Below are positions 1 to 9,413 of a DNA stretch of 64,000 nt, piece by piece. Within the stretch, counting starts at the first letter, position 1. Every line of letters starts with the position of its first letter. This DNA is from Lacticaseibacillus yichunensis (GTDB lineage: Bacteria > Bacillota > Bacilli > Lactobacillales > Lactobacillaceae). A model generated the notes under the pieces. It had not been told where the DNA came from, ran no database searches, and was given only the letters and a program-made list of their open reading frames with translations. Where the stretch lies: positions 62,001 through 126,000 of the forward strand of contig NZ_RHOG01000001.1 of assembly GCF_003946405.1 (NCBI RefSeq). The letters run 5' to 3'. A program made the translations under genes and the position numbers.

Positions 1-659
1 CTTACCAAAATCCTCAAGGCCGCTGCCGGTCGCATAACTTTCCGTCAGATAACGGCGAAGCGTGTCCCAGTTGAAAATATAGATGCCCATCGACGCCAAG
101 TTGCTTTTTGGCTTGGCCGGCTTTTCCTCAAACTCGATGATGCGCTCGGTGTCATCGGTGTTCATGATGCCAAACCGAGTCGCCTCATCCATCGACACCG
201 GCATCACCCCCACCGTCAGCGCCGCCTTTTTGGCCTTGTGCTGCGCCAACATCTGCTCATAATCCATTTTGTAAATATGATCCCCCGAAAGAATGAGCAA
301 ATACTCTGGGGCATATGAATCGATGTAGGCAATATTTTGATAGATCGCATGGGCGGTGCCTTCGAAAAATTTTTCGCCTTCGCTGGACGCATAAGGTTGC
401 AAGATCGTAACGCCGGCGCCGCGCTCATTGAGCCCCCAACTCGCCCCGTTTTGCACATGCCGGTTGAGTTCCAGCGGCTGGTACTGCGTGATCACCCCTA
501 CTGTGTCCACGCCGGAATTGCTCAGATTGCTCAAGGTAAAATCGATGATCCGATACCGGCCGCCAAACGGAACGGACGGTTTGGCCGTGCTTTTTGTCAA
601 CTTGCCGAGCCGCGTCCCTGACCGCCCGCCAAGATCATCCCCAACATTTCTGTTGCCAT
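1..659 (-). pseudogene. glgC: Glucose-1-phosphate adenylyltransferase, N-terminal part, frameshifted
   Basis: GlgC makes ADP-glucose from glucose-1-phosphate and ATP, the first committed step of glycogen synthesis. The ATG at 659 follows an AGAGGGG ribosome site and encodes the typical N-terminus [15 protein letters not shown]. The frame then runs into TGA after five more codons. If one A is restored near 615/616 (GGA-ACG-CGG instead of GGA-CGCGG), the reading continues as [20 protein letters not shown], the conserved nucleotide-binding loop, and stays open to the window edge with [16 protein letters not shown], the DHIYKMDY motif and FEEKPAKP. So this is a single-base deletion in codon 16, real or a sequencing error. 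glgB ends 48 nt upstream, so the two are probably cotranscribed leftwards. The C-terminal half lies outside the window. Confidence 0.88.
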
Positions 660-707
660 ATAGACCCCTCTTTTCGCTGGCGACTGACCCGCCGCCGGTT
701 CCCCCTG

Positions 708-2585
708 TCATTTTCCATTCATGCCTGCCCCACCGACGCGATGCGGCACCAAGATCAACGCGCCCATGGCCGGCAATGTCACCCGCACGCTGTCGGGCTG
801 GCCTCGCAGCGGCTTGCCCGTCGGCTTGAGGCGGCGCTGCAGGCGCGTCCAGGTCCCGCCAAACACGAGACTTTCCGAGTTGAGCACCACCTCATAGATC
901 GAAGATGTCGGCACCGGTACAAAAAAGCCGCGCCGCTCCTCCGGCAACAAATTAAGCACGATCACGGCCGCGTCTCCCCGTTTTTTCCCCCAGCGAATAT
1001 AGCTGAGCACATCCGCTTGATCGCCGATCGTCACCGTGAGCCCCGCCGGCACGTGGTACTGTTCAAACAGCGCAGGCAGCGTGCGATACAGTTGCGCCAG
1101 CGTCCGGGTAAAGGTCTGCATGCCGCGGTTCAGCCGATCGCTCAGCGCCGCCCATTCCAGCGCGCTCCAGTCTCGCCATTCTAGGTACTGACCGAATTCA
1201 CCGCCCATGAATAGGAGCTTCTTGCCCGGATGTGTCATCAGCCACGTGACCATCACGCGCAGATTGGCAAACTGGTTGTACCGGTCCCCCGGCATCTTGT
1301 TCATCAAGGAGCGCTTGCCATGCACCACCTCATCATGGGAAAACGGCAAGATGAATTGCTCATCAAATAGGTAAACAAAGCTGAACGTCAGCCAGTCGAT
1401 GTGTGCCTGCCGCGCGTATGGATCCATGGCAAAATAGCGCAGCGTGTCATTCATCCAGCCCATGTTCCATTTGTAATTGAAGCCGAGCCAACCGTCCGCC
1501 ACCGGTTTGGTCACCCCGGGGTACGACGAACTTTCCTCCGCGATCATCAACACATCTGGATGCTGGGCAAAGATTGCCGTGTTCAGCCGCTTCAAAAACG
1601 CGATGCCGGCCAGATCTTCGCAGCCGCCCAGCTCGTTGCGGGTGGTGTCCTTGCCGCTGTCATAATCCAGGTACAGCATGTTCGACACCGCGTCAACACG
1701 CAGGCCGTCCAGGTGCGCCCAGCTCAGCCAGAAATTGGCGCTTGACAGCAGGAAACTTTGCACCGGCGGCGAGCCGAGGTCAAAATTCAGCGTGCCCCAC
1801 CGCTCATTTGCCGCACGATGGGCCTCCTGGTATTCAAATTGGGCCGTGCCGTCATAGCGGGCCAAAGCATCCGTATTTTGAATAAAATGCCCTGGCACCC
1901 AGTCCATGATGACGCCCAGCCCCATCTGATGCGCGGCATCGACCAGCGCGAGAAAATCTTCCGGCGGGCCAAAGCGGCTGGTGGGGGCAAAATAGCCCAT
2001 CAACTGATACCCCCAACTGGCATCGAGCGGATGTTCCATCAGCGGCATAAACTCCAGATGCGTGTAGCCTTGTTCCTTGACATACGGCAACAGGTCCATG
2101 ATTGCTTCACGGTAGGTCAGATACCTACCGCCCGGCCGCATGAACGAGCCGAGATGCACCTCATAAATGCTGAGCGGCCGCGCATATGGCGGATGATGAC
2201 GCCGCCGTTTGAGCCAGACCTTGTCCTGCCAATGATGGGTCGGGATATCCATCAAGACCGCCGCCGTCCCTGGCTTGGGTTCAAAGGCAAAGGCAAACGG
2301 GTCGATCTTTTCCCGCACCTGGCCATCCGCGCCGGTGACCACGACCTTGTAAAGCGCGCCACGGCGGGCAGCCAATGTGCCGGCCCACAAGCCAGCTGCT
2401 TCAGGGTCAGGCGCAAGGGCCACCGGCTGCCAATTGGAAAAGCTACCTTCGATCGCCACCGCCTGCGCATGCGGCGCCCAAATGCGAAACTGCCACAGGC
2501 CCCGGCTGAGCTCATGTGCGCCCATTCGTTGGTAGGCGTCCAAACTCTCCCCACTCAAAAAAGCGTTCGTGATCGCCATCGCCAT
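708..2585 (-). CDS. glgB: 1,4-alpha-glucan branching enzyme
   Basis: GlgB (625 aa, cytosolic) cuts alpha-1,4 glucan chains and rejoins them as alpha-1,6 branches. An N-terminal CBM48-like beta domain (about 30-110, [20 protein letters not shown]) precedes a GH13 barrel. The barrel shows region I DWVPGHF (about 228-234), region II GLRVDAV with nucleophile D298, region III AEES with acid E350, and region [11 protein letters not shown] with H417-D418. A C-terminal beta domain ends near the stop. The start is the ATG six bases after a GGAGGT site; an in-frame ATG two codons later is the only close rival. It is the first gene of a leftward glycogen unit, followed by the frameshifted glgC. ilvE is divergent across a 220-bp gap holding a 10-bp inverted repeat. 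Confidence 0.96.
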   Translation of the reverse strand: MAMAITNAFLSGESLDAYQRMGAHELSRGLWQFRIWAPHAQAVAIEGSFSNWQPVALAPDPEAAGLWAGTLAARRGALYKVVVTGADGQVREKIDPFAFAFEPKPGTAAVLMDIPTHHWQDKVWLKRRRHHPPYARPLSIYEVHLGSFMRPGGRYLTYREAIMDLLPYVKEQGYTHLEFMPLMEHPLDASWGYQLMGYFAPTSRFGPPEDFLALVDAAHQMGLGVIMDWVPGHFIQNTDALARYDGTAQFEYQEAHRAANERWGTLNFDLGSPPVQSFLLSSANFWLSWAHLDGLRVDAVSNMLYLDYDSGKDTTRNELGGCEDLAGIAFLKRLNTAIFAQHPDVLMIAEESSSYPGVTKPVADGWLGFNYKWNMGWMNDTLRYFAMDPYARQAHIDWLTFSFVYLFDEQFILPFSHDEVVHGKRSLMNKMPGDRYNQFANLRVMVTWLMTHPGKKLLFMGGEFGQYLEWRDWSALEWAALSDRLNRGMQTFTRTLAQLYRTLPALFEQYHVPAGLTVTIGDQADVLSYIRWGKKRGDAAVIVLNLLPEERRGFFVPVPTSSIYEVVLNSESLVFGGTWTRLQRRLKPTGKPLRGQPDSVRVTLPAMGALILVPHRVGGAGMNGK

Positions 2586-2634
2586 GCCACCACCTCCATC
2601 CTCACTTTTGAGTGTAGCGAGCAATATTGTCTTT

Positions 2635-2671
2635 TCCTAATGATATGCTTGTGATTTTTTAATCATTAGGA
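2635..2671. promoter_or_regulatory. 10-bp perfect inverted repeat between glgB and ilvE
   Basis: TCCTAATGAT at 2635-2644 is mirrored by ATCATTAGGA at 2662-2671 with a 17-nt spacer. It lies 50 nt upstream of the glgB start, where its promoter should be. No T-run follows the arms, so an operator is more likely than a terminator. The regulator is unknown. Confidence 0.45.
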
Positions 2672-2743
2672 TAGGCGCCATGAAAGGCCGTGGCGGCGGC
2701 TTTTTCCAGGTGAATCCGTGGGCAAATGCGCGCGTTTCGGTGC

Positions 2744-2772
2744 TTGCGTTTCGTTGTGAGGACGCCTACAAT
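2744..2772 (+). promoter_or_regulatory. Promoter of ilvE
   Basis: TTGCGT (2744-2749), 17-nt spacer, TACAAT (2767-2772), placed 33 nt before the ilvE ATG. Confidence 0.6.
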
Positions 2773-2805
2773 GCTTGTCAAACCTGTTTGCAAAGGAGAC
2801 TGCTT

Positions 2806-3831
2806 ATGAGCGTCAATATCGATTGGAACAACCTTGGCTTTGACTACATGAATCTGCCTTACCGCTACCGTGCCACCTGGAAAAATGGGGCGTGGGAGGC
2901 CGGGCAACTGACCCAAGACAACCAGATCACCATGAGTGAAGGGTCGCCGATCTTGCACTATGGCCAAGGCGCGTTTGAAGGCTTGAAGGCCTATCGCACC
3001 CAGTCTGGCGCGATTCAGCTGTTCCGGCCGGATCAAAACGCCAAGCGCATGCAGCAGTCAGCGGAAAAACTGTTGATGCCAGCCGTGCCGACTGAGATGT
3101 TCCTCGATGCGGTGCAGCAGGTCGTGGCCGCCAACAACGAGTATGTCCCACCCTATGGCACCGGCGCGACGCTGTACGTCCGGCCACTTTTGATCGGCAT
3201 CGGCGACAACATTGGCGTTAATCCCGCGCCGGAATACCTCTTCACCGTTTTTGCCATGCCCGTTGGCCCCTACTTCAAAGGCGGCATGGTGCCGACGCGC
3301 TTCGTGGTGGCCGACACCTTCGACCGCGCCGCGCATTATGGCACCGGCCAGGCGAAGGTCGGCGGCAACTATGCGGCCAGCCTGCAAGCCGGCAAGTTTG
3401 CCCATGAAAATGGGTTTGGCGATGCCATTTACCTCGACCCGCTGGTCCATCGCTACATTGAAGAAGTCGGATCGGCCAACTTTTTTGCCATCACCAAGGA
3501 CGGCACGCAGCTGCAGACGCCAAAGTCGCCCTCGATTCTCCCAAGTATCACGAAATACTCGATCTTGGCGCTTGCCAAGGACCGCTTCAACTTGACACCG
3601 GTCGAGACCCAGATCGACATTCACGACCTCGACGCGTTCAGTGAGGCCGGGGCATGCGGGACCGCCGCGGTGATCACACCGATTCAAAGCATCACCTTCG
3701 AAGGGCATGAGCATGTCTTCGGTGATGGCACCACCGGTCCACTCACCCAGCGGCTGTACAACGAATTGACCGGCATCCAGTTTGGCGACGTGGCCGCGCC
3801 GGCTGGCTGGGTCGTGCCTGTCGAATACTAA
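2806..3831 (+). CDS. ilvE: Branched-chain amino acid aminotransferase
   Basis: A fold-type IV PLP aminotransferase (341 aa) that exchanges the amino group between Leu/Ile/Val and 2-oxoglutarate. In lactic acid bacteria it usually serves amino acid catabolism and flavour formation. Family marks are GSPILHYGQGAFEGLKAYR near residue 50, the catalytic lysine in GQAKVGGNYA (about 185), EVGSANFF, and the C-terminal ACGTAAVITPI glycine loop. The ATG is preceded by AAAGGAGA and a good promoter at 2744-2772, so the longer upstream frame is ignored. It is a single gene closed by a hairpin shared with the converging yitT-like gene. No valine or leucine biosynthesis genes are adjacent. Confidence 0.96.
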   Translation: MSVNIDWNNLGFDYMNLPYRYRATWKNGAWEAGQLTQDNQITMSEGSPILHYGQGAFEGLKAYRTQSGAIQLFRPDQNAKRMQQSAEKLLMPAVPTEMFLDAVQQVVAANNEYVPPYGTGATLYVRPLLIGIGDNIGVNPAPEYLFTVFAMPVGPYFKGGMVPTRFVVADTFDRAAHYGTGQAKVGGNYAASLQAGKFAHENGFGDAIYLDPLVHRYIEEVGSANFFAITKDGTQLQTPKSPSILPSITKYSILALAKDRFNLTPVETQIDIHDLDAFSEAGACGTAAVITPIQSITFEGHEHVFGDGTTGPLTQRLYNELTGIQFGDVAAPAGWVVPVEY

Positions 3832-3846
3832 AAAATGAATCAAAAA

Positions 3847-3880
3847 GGCGCCGAGATCAATTTCTCGACGTCTTTTCTTT
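3847..3880. terminator. Terminator between ilvE and the YitT-family gene
   Basis: A GGCGCCGAGA / TCTCGACGTC stem with one mismatch and one wobble is followed by TCTTTTCTTT on the plus strand. It lies between two converging genes. Confidence 0.6.
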
Positions 3881-3889
3881 CGCTCAAAA

Positions 3890-4726
3890 TCAATTCAGTG
3901 TCCCGCCATGCACCTCGACGGCCGCCGCCGCGAGGATAAAGGCATGCGGATCGACGGCCTGCACCCGGTCGACCAGGCTTTGAAAATCACTCTGCTCGAC
4001 CACCACCATCAGCATCTCCTGGGCCTTGCCAGAATAGCCGCCGGTCACATGATGGACGGTCAGCCCGTGGTCCGTTTGGTCGCGCAGCGTCTGTTTGATC
4101 GCAGGCAACGCGAGCGGTGACATGATGTAGACGATCTTTTTCCGGTCCCAGCCAGTCTCAAGCGCACTCATCGTCAGCGAGGTCAAAACGATTGCAAACG
4201 TCGCGAGAATAAAGGCTTCAAATCCGGCCACGGGAATGTTGAACAGCGTCACGATCATGTCAACGATCAAAAGCCCCACTGCCGGCTTCACGCGCCAGTA
4301 TTTTTGCATGATCATCGGTGGCACCGTGGTCCCGCCGCTCGACGCGTTGATGCGGTAATTTAACGCCACGCCAAGCGCGAAGATCGCGCTGCCCGCGATC
4401 ACCGCCAGTAAGCGATCTTTGACCACCATTTGTTCAGGAATGATCGCCAACAGCGCCGGCAGTAGCAAGCTGCCGGCCAAAATGCGGCGCGCGGTCTGCT
4501 TGTCGAGCAACCACCAGGCCAAAATCAGCATGAGGGCATTCACGGCCAGCGTGGTCACCGCGGTCGGAATGTTGAAGGCGGCCTGCACGAGAATGGCAAT
4601 GCCGGTCGCCCCGCCTGGCGCCACTTCATGCGGGGCATAAAAGAGATTGATGCTGATCGCGATCAGCGTCAGGGCGAAGATCATGGTCACGAGTTTTGTC
4701 AGCTGGGGCGGCAGTTTTAGGCGCAT
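3890..4726 (-). CDS. YitT family membrane protein (DUF161 and DUF2179)
   Basis: A 278-aa integral membrane protein of unknown biochemical role. Five or six hydrophobic segments fill residues 1-195, with the conserved loop NLFYAPHEVAPGGATGIA at 27-44 and NYRINASSGGTT near 122. The soluble C-terminal DUF2179 domain (about 200-275) contains VHHVTGGYSGKAQEMLMVVV. Length and order match the YitT family of Firmicutes. GGAGGG lies seven bases before the ATG. It stands alone, convergent with ilvE and divergent from pyruvate oxidase, so context gives no clue to a substrate. Confidence 0.9.
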   Translation of the reverse strand: MRLKLPPQLTKLVTMIFALTLIAISINLFYAPHEVAPGGATGIAILVQAAFNIPTAVTTLAVNALMLILAWWLLDKQTARRILAGSLLLPALLAIIPEQMVVKDRLLAVIAGSAIFALGVALNYRINASSGGTTVPPMIMQKYWRVKPAVGLLIVDMIVTLFNIPVAGFEAFILATFAIVLTSLTMSALETGWDRKKIVYIMSPLALPAIKQTLRDQTDHGLTVHHVTGGYSGKAQEMLMVVVEQSDFQSLVDRVQAVDPHAFILAAAAVEVHGGTLN

Positions 4727-4989
4727 ATGGGTCCCTCCATCTGGTTTGTCTTACTTTCAGTGTATCATATGTGCTTCGAGGGACTTTTTGGTGTGGCTCT
4801 TTTTTTCTGGGTAAAAAAAATACAGGATGCCCCCATTCCGCCGTCACTCGACAACCGACCAAATAGCCCACCACACGCATTCGCGCATCAGCGCCCCGTT
4901 TTTGCGTCCCCTCCTTCGCGCTGTACCACCCCGATGCACACAGCAACATATTTCTGTGTCAGTGACAGGGAGAATTTTTGCCAGTCGTG

Positions 4990-5018
4990 TTGCAACCGCT
5001 TTCGTTTCATGATACATT
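4990..5018 (+). promoter_or_regulatory. Pyruvate oxidase promoter overlapped by a cre site
   Basis: TTGCAA (4990-4995), 17 nt, TACATT (5013-5018). TGCAACCGCTTTCG at 4991-5004 matches the CcpA cre consensus TGNAANCGNTNNCA at 13 of 14 positions and covers the -35, predicting catabolite repression. A weaker cre-like string lies at 5019-5032. The rest of the 354-bp gap from 4727 holds no gene I can support. Confidence 0.7.
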
Positions 5019-5080
5019 GTAAACGTGAAAATCGTAGACAACACGTTCTGCGAAAAACGACAAAAGGAAGGTCCTGTCTC

Positions 5081-6913
5081 ATGTCTAATCCATCCACTGT
5101 ACCAGCCAGCGTCGCGATGCTGCGGGTCCTCGAAGCCTGGGGCGTCAAGCACGTCTTCGGTTATCCAGGTGGTTCATTCAACTCCACGATGTCTGCCCTT
5201 GAAAAAGAAAAGGAGCGCATCGACTATATTCAAGTGCGACACGAACAAGTTGGCGCATTGGCCGCTGCGGCTGATGCCAAATTGACTGGCAAGATCGCCG
5301 TCACGTTCGGCTCAGCCGGCCCTGGTGCCACGAACCTGCTCACGGGGCTTTATGATGCCCGCGAGGATCACGCCCCAGTCTTGGCGCTAGTTGGCCAGGT
5401 GCCGCACACGAACATGAATTACAATTTCTTCCAGGAATTTGACGAAAATCCGATGTTCGCCGACGTGTCCGTGTACTGCCGGACAGTGATGACGCCTGAA
5501 AGCCTGCCGTATGTGGTCGACAAGGCGATTCGTGAGGCGTACAAGTACCGCGGCGTCGCAGTCGTGATCATTCCAAACGATTTTGGCTTCGCCGAGATTC
5601 CGGATGTGCCGTACAAGAGCACCTCGCCTTCCGACAACAAACCAGCGCCGCAGCCACAGGCGACCGACGAAGAAGTCGATCAGGTCCTCGCGCTGCTCAA
5701 AAAGGCCAAGCGCCCTGTGTTCCATGTTGGCCGCGGCATTCGCGAAGGCGGCGACAAGCTGATCGAGCTGTCGAAAAAGCTGCAGATTCCGATCATCATG
5801 ACCGGCTTGGCCAAAGGGCTGATCGACGAGCGTTATGAAGGCAATATCGGCTTTGTTAACCGGGCCGGCTCCAAGTCCGCCAATGAGATCATCGACATCG
5901 CCGACCTTGTGATCGCGATCGGCGCCGACTTCCCATTTGCCAACAACGTCTACACACGCCATGATTTTACCTTCGTCCAGGTCGATAACGATGACGCGCA
6001 ATTTGGCCGCCATCACTACCTTGATCTTGGCATCTGGTCTGACGCCACCGGCTTTGTTGAAAAAATGCTCGCGCGCAGTGAAGAAGCGGCGCCAAGCAAC
6101 TTTTTCAAGGCGGCGGTATTGGACAACAACAACTGGAAAGATTACCTCAAGAAGTTGACCAACCGCGAAACAGATCCGCTGCAATATGAGCAGGTCTATC
6201 GCGAGCTCAACAAGATCGCGAACCCGGAAACAGTCGTTGCGCTCGACGTCGGCAACAACACGGTCGACACGCTCCGCTTCTTGGATGTCAAGCCAACCAA
6301 CAAATGGGTGATCTCCGCGCTGTTTGCCTCCATGGGTGCCGGCATTCCAGGGGCGATCGCCGCACAATTGTCCTACCCGGATCGCCAAGTGGTCTCGATC
6401 TCCGGCGATGGCGCGTTTTCCATGGTGATGCAGGACCTGATCACGGAAAAGAAATACCATCTGCCGATCTTGAACATTGTGACCTCGAACACCACGCTCG
6501 GCTTCATTCGTGATGAGCAGGCCGACATCCCAAGCATGCACGATTACTCCGGCATCGACTTGGAAGACCAGGATTTTGCGATGATCGCCAATGGCATGGG
6601 CATCGAAGCGGCAACGGTCACCAAGAGCAGCGAATTGCCAGCCGCTTTTGCCAAGGCCGCTGAAGTCATGGCAAGTGGTCGCCCATTCGTCCTGAATGCC
6701 AAAATCACCATGAAGCGCGGGTTCGCCGTTGAAGCGCTGAAGGTCAAGATCGTCGATGGCAAGATCGAAGAAACCATCGACCCCGCCTTCAACGCCAACC
6801 AGGCCGAGACCCACATCACCACCCTGCCCGACTTCTTCAAGCATTACGAAGGTGAGGACATCCTCAAGCCGCTTCAATACTTCCTGGATGAAGCCGGCGT
6901 GACCCTCGACTAA
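5081..6913 (+). CDS. spxB: Pyruvate oxidase
   Basis: This ThDP- and FAD-dependent enzyme (610 aa) converts pyruvate, phosphate and O2 to acetyl phosphate, CO2 and H2O2, giving extra ATP under aeration. Residues 1-180 form the Pyr domain with catalytic E55 in RHEQVGALAAAADAKLTG and the AGPGATNLLTGLYDA loop. The middle FAD-binding domain includes PVFHVGRGIREGG and AKGLIDERY. The PP domain carries the ThDP motif SGDGAFSMVMQDL...NTTLG (about 440-475). Length matches Lactobacillus PoxB (about 603). The ATG follows AAAGGAAGG, so the long upstream open frame is not used. A cre over the -35 suggests CcpA control. An acetolactate synthase is the main alternative, but RHEQVGA with FGSAGPG fits Pox better. 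Confidence 0.9.
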   Translation: MSNPSTVPASVAMLRVLEAWGVKHVFGYPGGSFNSTMSALEKEKERIDYIQVRHEQVGALAAAADAKLTGKIAVTFGSAGPGATNLLTGLYDAREDHAPVLALVGQVPHTNMNYNFFQEFDENPMFADVSVYCRTVMTPESLPYVVDKAIREAYKYRGVAVVIIPNDFGFAEIPDVPYKSTSPSDNKPAPQPQATDEEVDQVLALLKKAKRPVFHVGRGIREGGDKLIELSKKLQIPIIMTGLAKGLIDERYEGNIGFVNRAGSKSANEIIDIADLVIAIGADFPFANNVYTRHDFTFVQVDNDDAQFGRHHYLDLGIWSDATGFVEKMLARSEEAAPSNFFKAAVLDNNNWKDYLKKLTNRETDPLQYEQVYRELNKIANPETVVALDVGNNTVDTLRFLDVKPTNKWVISALFASMGAGIPGAIAAQLSYPDRQVVSISGDGAFSMVMQDLITEKKYHLPILNIVTSNTTLGFIRDEQADIPSMHDYSGIDLEDQDFAMIANGMGIEAATVTKSSELPAAFAKAAEVMASGRPFVLNAKITMKRGFAVEALKVKIVDGKIEETIDPAFNANQAETHITTLPDFFKHYEGEDILKPLQYFLDEAGVTLD

Positions 6914-6943
6914 TTGCCACCCGATTCATTTGCCGAATCAACA

Positions 6944-6988
6944 AAGCTGAGCCCCTGCAATGAAAATTGTGGGGACTCAGCTTTTTTT
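6944..6988 (+). terminator. Terminator of spxB
   Basis: AAGCTGAG...CTCAGCTT stem with CCCC/GGGG inner pairing, then seven T. It may also act for the converging clpL. Confidence 0.9.
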
Positions 6989-7033
6989 CGTACTCGACCT
7001 GGACGGACCACAATGACCGTTTCAGCCAATCAA

Positions 7034-9142
7034 TCACGCAGCGACTGCTACTTTTTCACTGATCACGATCGCGCCGTCAACCAGAGTTGCTTCGAGGTGC
7101 TTCACATCAAGATGCGCCAAGTAAAAATCGGTAACTTGATCGCGGATGCTGGCCTCGATCACGCGCCGCAATGGCCGTGCGCCCATTGCCTCATCGTAGC
7201 CTTGCGCGATCAGCCAATTCTTGGCGTCATCGCTGACGGTCAGTGTCAACTGCTTTTTCGCCAGGGTCTGGTTCACGTCCGCAAGCATCAAATCAACGAT
7301 CTGCGCCAAGTCAGTCTTAGTCAGATGACTGAATTCGACGATGCCATCGAACCGGTTGAGAAACTCGGGGCTGAAATAGGGGGCCAGCCGGGTCATCAAC
7401 GCGATGTCTTCATCCTGCTTGCCCGTCAACGCCTCGTTGCCAAAGCCCGCATTGGATGTCGCGATGATGATCGTATTTTTGAAATCGACCACATTGCCTT
7501 GTCCATCCGTCAACCGCCCATCATCGAGGACCTGAAGCAACAACGTCAACACTTGCGGATCCGCCTTTTCGATCTCGTCGAGCAGCACGATCGCATAAGG
7601 ATCGCGGCGCACCTTTTCCGTCAACGTATTGCCATTATCCTCATAGCCGACATACCCCGCCGAAGTGCCGATCAGCTTGGACACCGCGGTGCGATCGGCG
7701 TATTCGGACATGTCGAGCCGGATGATCGCCTCTTTGCGGCCAAAAAGATCCAAGGCCAGCTGCTTGGCCAGCTCTGTTTTCCCAACACCGGTCGGCCCGA
7801 CAAACAGGAAACTCCCGATTGGCTTATCGCTGTCGTCAAAACCGGCCCGGTTCCGCCGAATCGCCCGCGCGACCAATTCTACAGCTTCATCCTGGCCGAT
7901 CACCTTGCCCTTCAGTCTGCCAGCCAGCCCCTGCAAGCGCTCGATGTCGCTTGCGCCGAGCTTGGTCACCGGAATGCCGGTCAACCGCTCGACCGAAGCC
8001 GCCACATCATTCACCGTCGCAACCACCGGCCGGGCCTCATCATCGGCCCCTGCCAATTCCGCTTGGGCCTTGGCCAATTCAGCCTTGAGCTTGGCGGCCT
8101 CTTCGAACTGTTCGGCCTTCGCCGCGGCTTCCTTGTCGTGGGTCAATTGCTTGATGTGCTCGGTCAATGCCACTTTGTCGGTGACCGGATGCTGCGCAGC
8201 CAAATGCGCCGCGGTCATATCGAGCAGGTCGATCGCCTTATCCGGCAGGGCGCGTTGCGGAATGTACTGCACCGCGTAATCGACCGTCGCCTAGAGCACC
8301 TCATCCGGCAAGGTGACATGATGATGCTGCTCATACAACCCGCGCACGCCTTGCAAGATCTTAAGCGTCGCGGCCTTAGAAGGTTCCCCGACAGTCACGT
8401 CATTGAACCGCCGGGCCAACGCCGCGTCCTTCATGATGGTGTTGCGGTATTCGTCCTGGGTGGTCGCGCCGATCACGGTCAACTCCCCACGCGACAAAGC
8501 CGGCTTGATCATATCGCCAAGACCTTTTGCCCCTGCCTCGCCGGTCGAGCCAGTATGCAGAATCTGGTGAATCTCGTCGAAAAACAGAATCACGTTGCCC
8601 ACCTTTTTCACAGCCTTGAGTAGATTCTGAATGTTTTCTTCAAAGGGGCCGCGGTATTGCGTGCCAGCTTCCAGACTGGCAAGGTCAATGGACCAGATCT
8701 CCTTGTCCTGAATCGCCGCGGGCACATCGCCCTTGACGATTGCCTGTGCCAGCCCTTCGACGACCGCAGTCTTACCGACCCCGGCGTCACCGACCAAGAT
8801 TGGATTGTTCTTCGTGCGCCTGCTCAAGATCTCGGCCGTCTCCTGAATCTCCTTCTCGCGCCCGATCACCGGATCAAGCAACCCCTGTTTGGCCTCTTCC
8901 GTGAGGTTGCGCCCAAACTTGGCCATGGGCGAGGTCGCCTTGGCGTCAGACGCAGGCGCCTGCTGCCCGTCGATCGGAATCTCGCTGGCAGTTTGTGCTT
9001 GTTGTGCCTGCTTGAGCTGCGCGACTTCCTCCGCGGACAGCTCGTGGCCGTTCACGACATAGCGCGGGCGTCCATTCATTTGGTGAAAGAGCTGGTCAAA
9101 GAAGTCATCCATGTCATCATTAAAAAAAGAATCATTTGCCAT
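7034..9142 (-). pseudogene. clpL: ATP-dependent chaperone ClpL, interrupted by in-frame TAG
   Basis: ClpL is a HSP100 disaggregase (about 700 aa) important for thermotolerance in lactobacilli. The start (ATG at 9142 after GAGGAGG) gives the ClpL N-terminus [19 protein letters not shown] and RYVVNGHEL, without the zinc finger expected of ClpE. AAA module 1 has Walker A GDAGVGKT (118-125) and FFDEIH. Module 2 has RRNRAGF, Walker A GPTGVGKT (449-456), LLDEIEKA and ATSNAGFG. Codon 284 is TAG (8291-8293), between LPDEVL and [13 protein letters not shown]. The frame is otherwise intact on both sides, so one substitution (for example from CAG) ended a 701-aa protein after AAA module 1. No ribosome site precedes the downstream part. 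A consensus promoter wrapped in CIRCE lies upstream. Confidence 0.9.
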
Positions 9143-9296
9143 TGTCCATTCCTCCTCAGGCAGCGCTAGGCTGCGATTTTTGGTGCGATCACCGCGATCG
9201 CCCTGACGTAAACGGCAGAAAAAAGACACCGCCAGCCAGCGATGCCTACACGGTCTATGATCGGTGCATCGCCGCACCTCTTGTTTACATAATTCA

Positions 9297-9335
9297 TTAT
9301 ACGCCGTTTTGGCACTCTGTCAATGAGAGTGCTAA
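9297..9335 (-). promoter_or_regulatory. clpL promoter with CIRCE operator (HrcA)
   Basis: TTGGCACTC (9309-9317), nine bases, GAGTGCTAA (9327-9335) is a CIRCE element with one change from TTAGCACTC-N9-GAGTGCTAA. On the minus strand the -35 TTGACA (9323-9318) lies in its spacer and the -10 TATAAT (9302-9297) follows after 16-17 nt. Bound HrcA would therefore block RNA polymerase. Confidence 0.92.
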
Positions 9336-9342
9336 GACTTTT

Positions 9343-9371
9343 AAAAAAAAAGCTGAGGGCTTCCCCTCAGC
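9343..9371 (-). terminator. Terminator of the Mga-like gene
   Basis: GCTGAGGG / CCCTCAGC stem with a four-base loop, then nine T on the minus strand. It sits just before the CIRCE and separates the Mga-like gene from clpL. Confidence 0.9.
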
Positions 9372-9413
9372 AATGTCAAACGCCTCTATCTGCTTTTCCA
9401 CCCGTCATCCAGC

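Noticed and set aside
5387-6877. Long antisense open frame opposite spxB, and similar long frames opposite glgB, recQ, gltX and radA
   Set aside because: They are mirror effects of GC-rich codon use, lack ribosome sites, and the sense genes have full motif sets.
7034-9142. clpE as the identity of the split Clp gene
   Set aside because: The N-terminus lacks the ClpE zinc finger and instead has the Asn/Asp/Phe-rich ClpL start and ClpL-type RRNRAGF and SNAGFG motifs.
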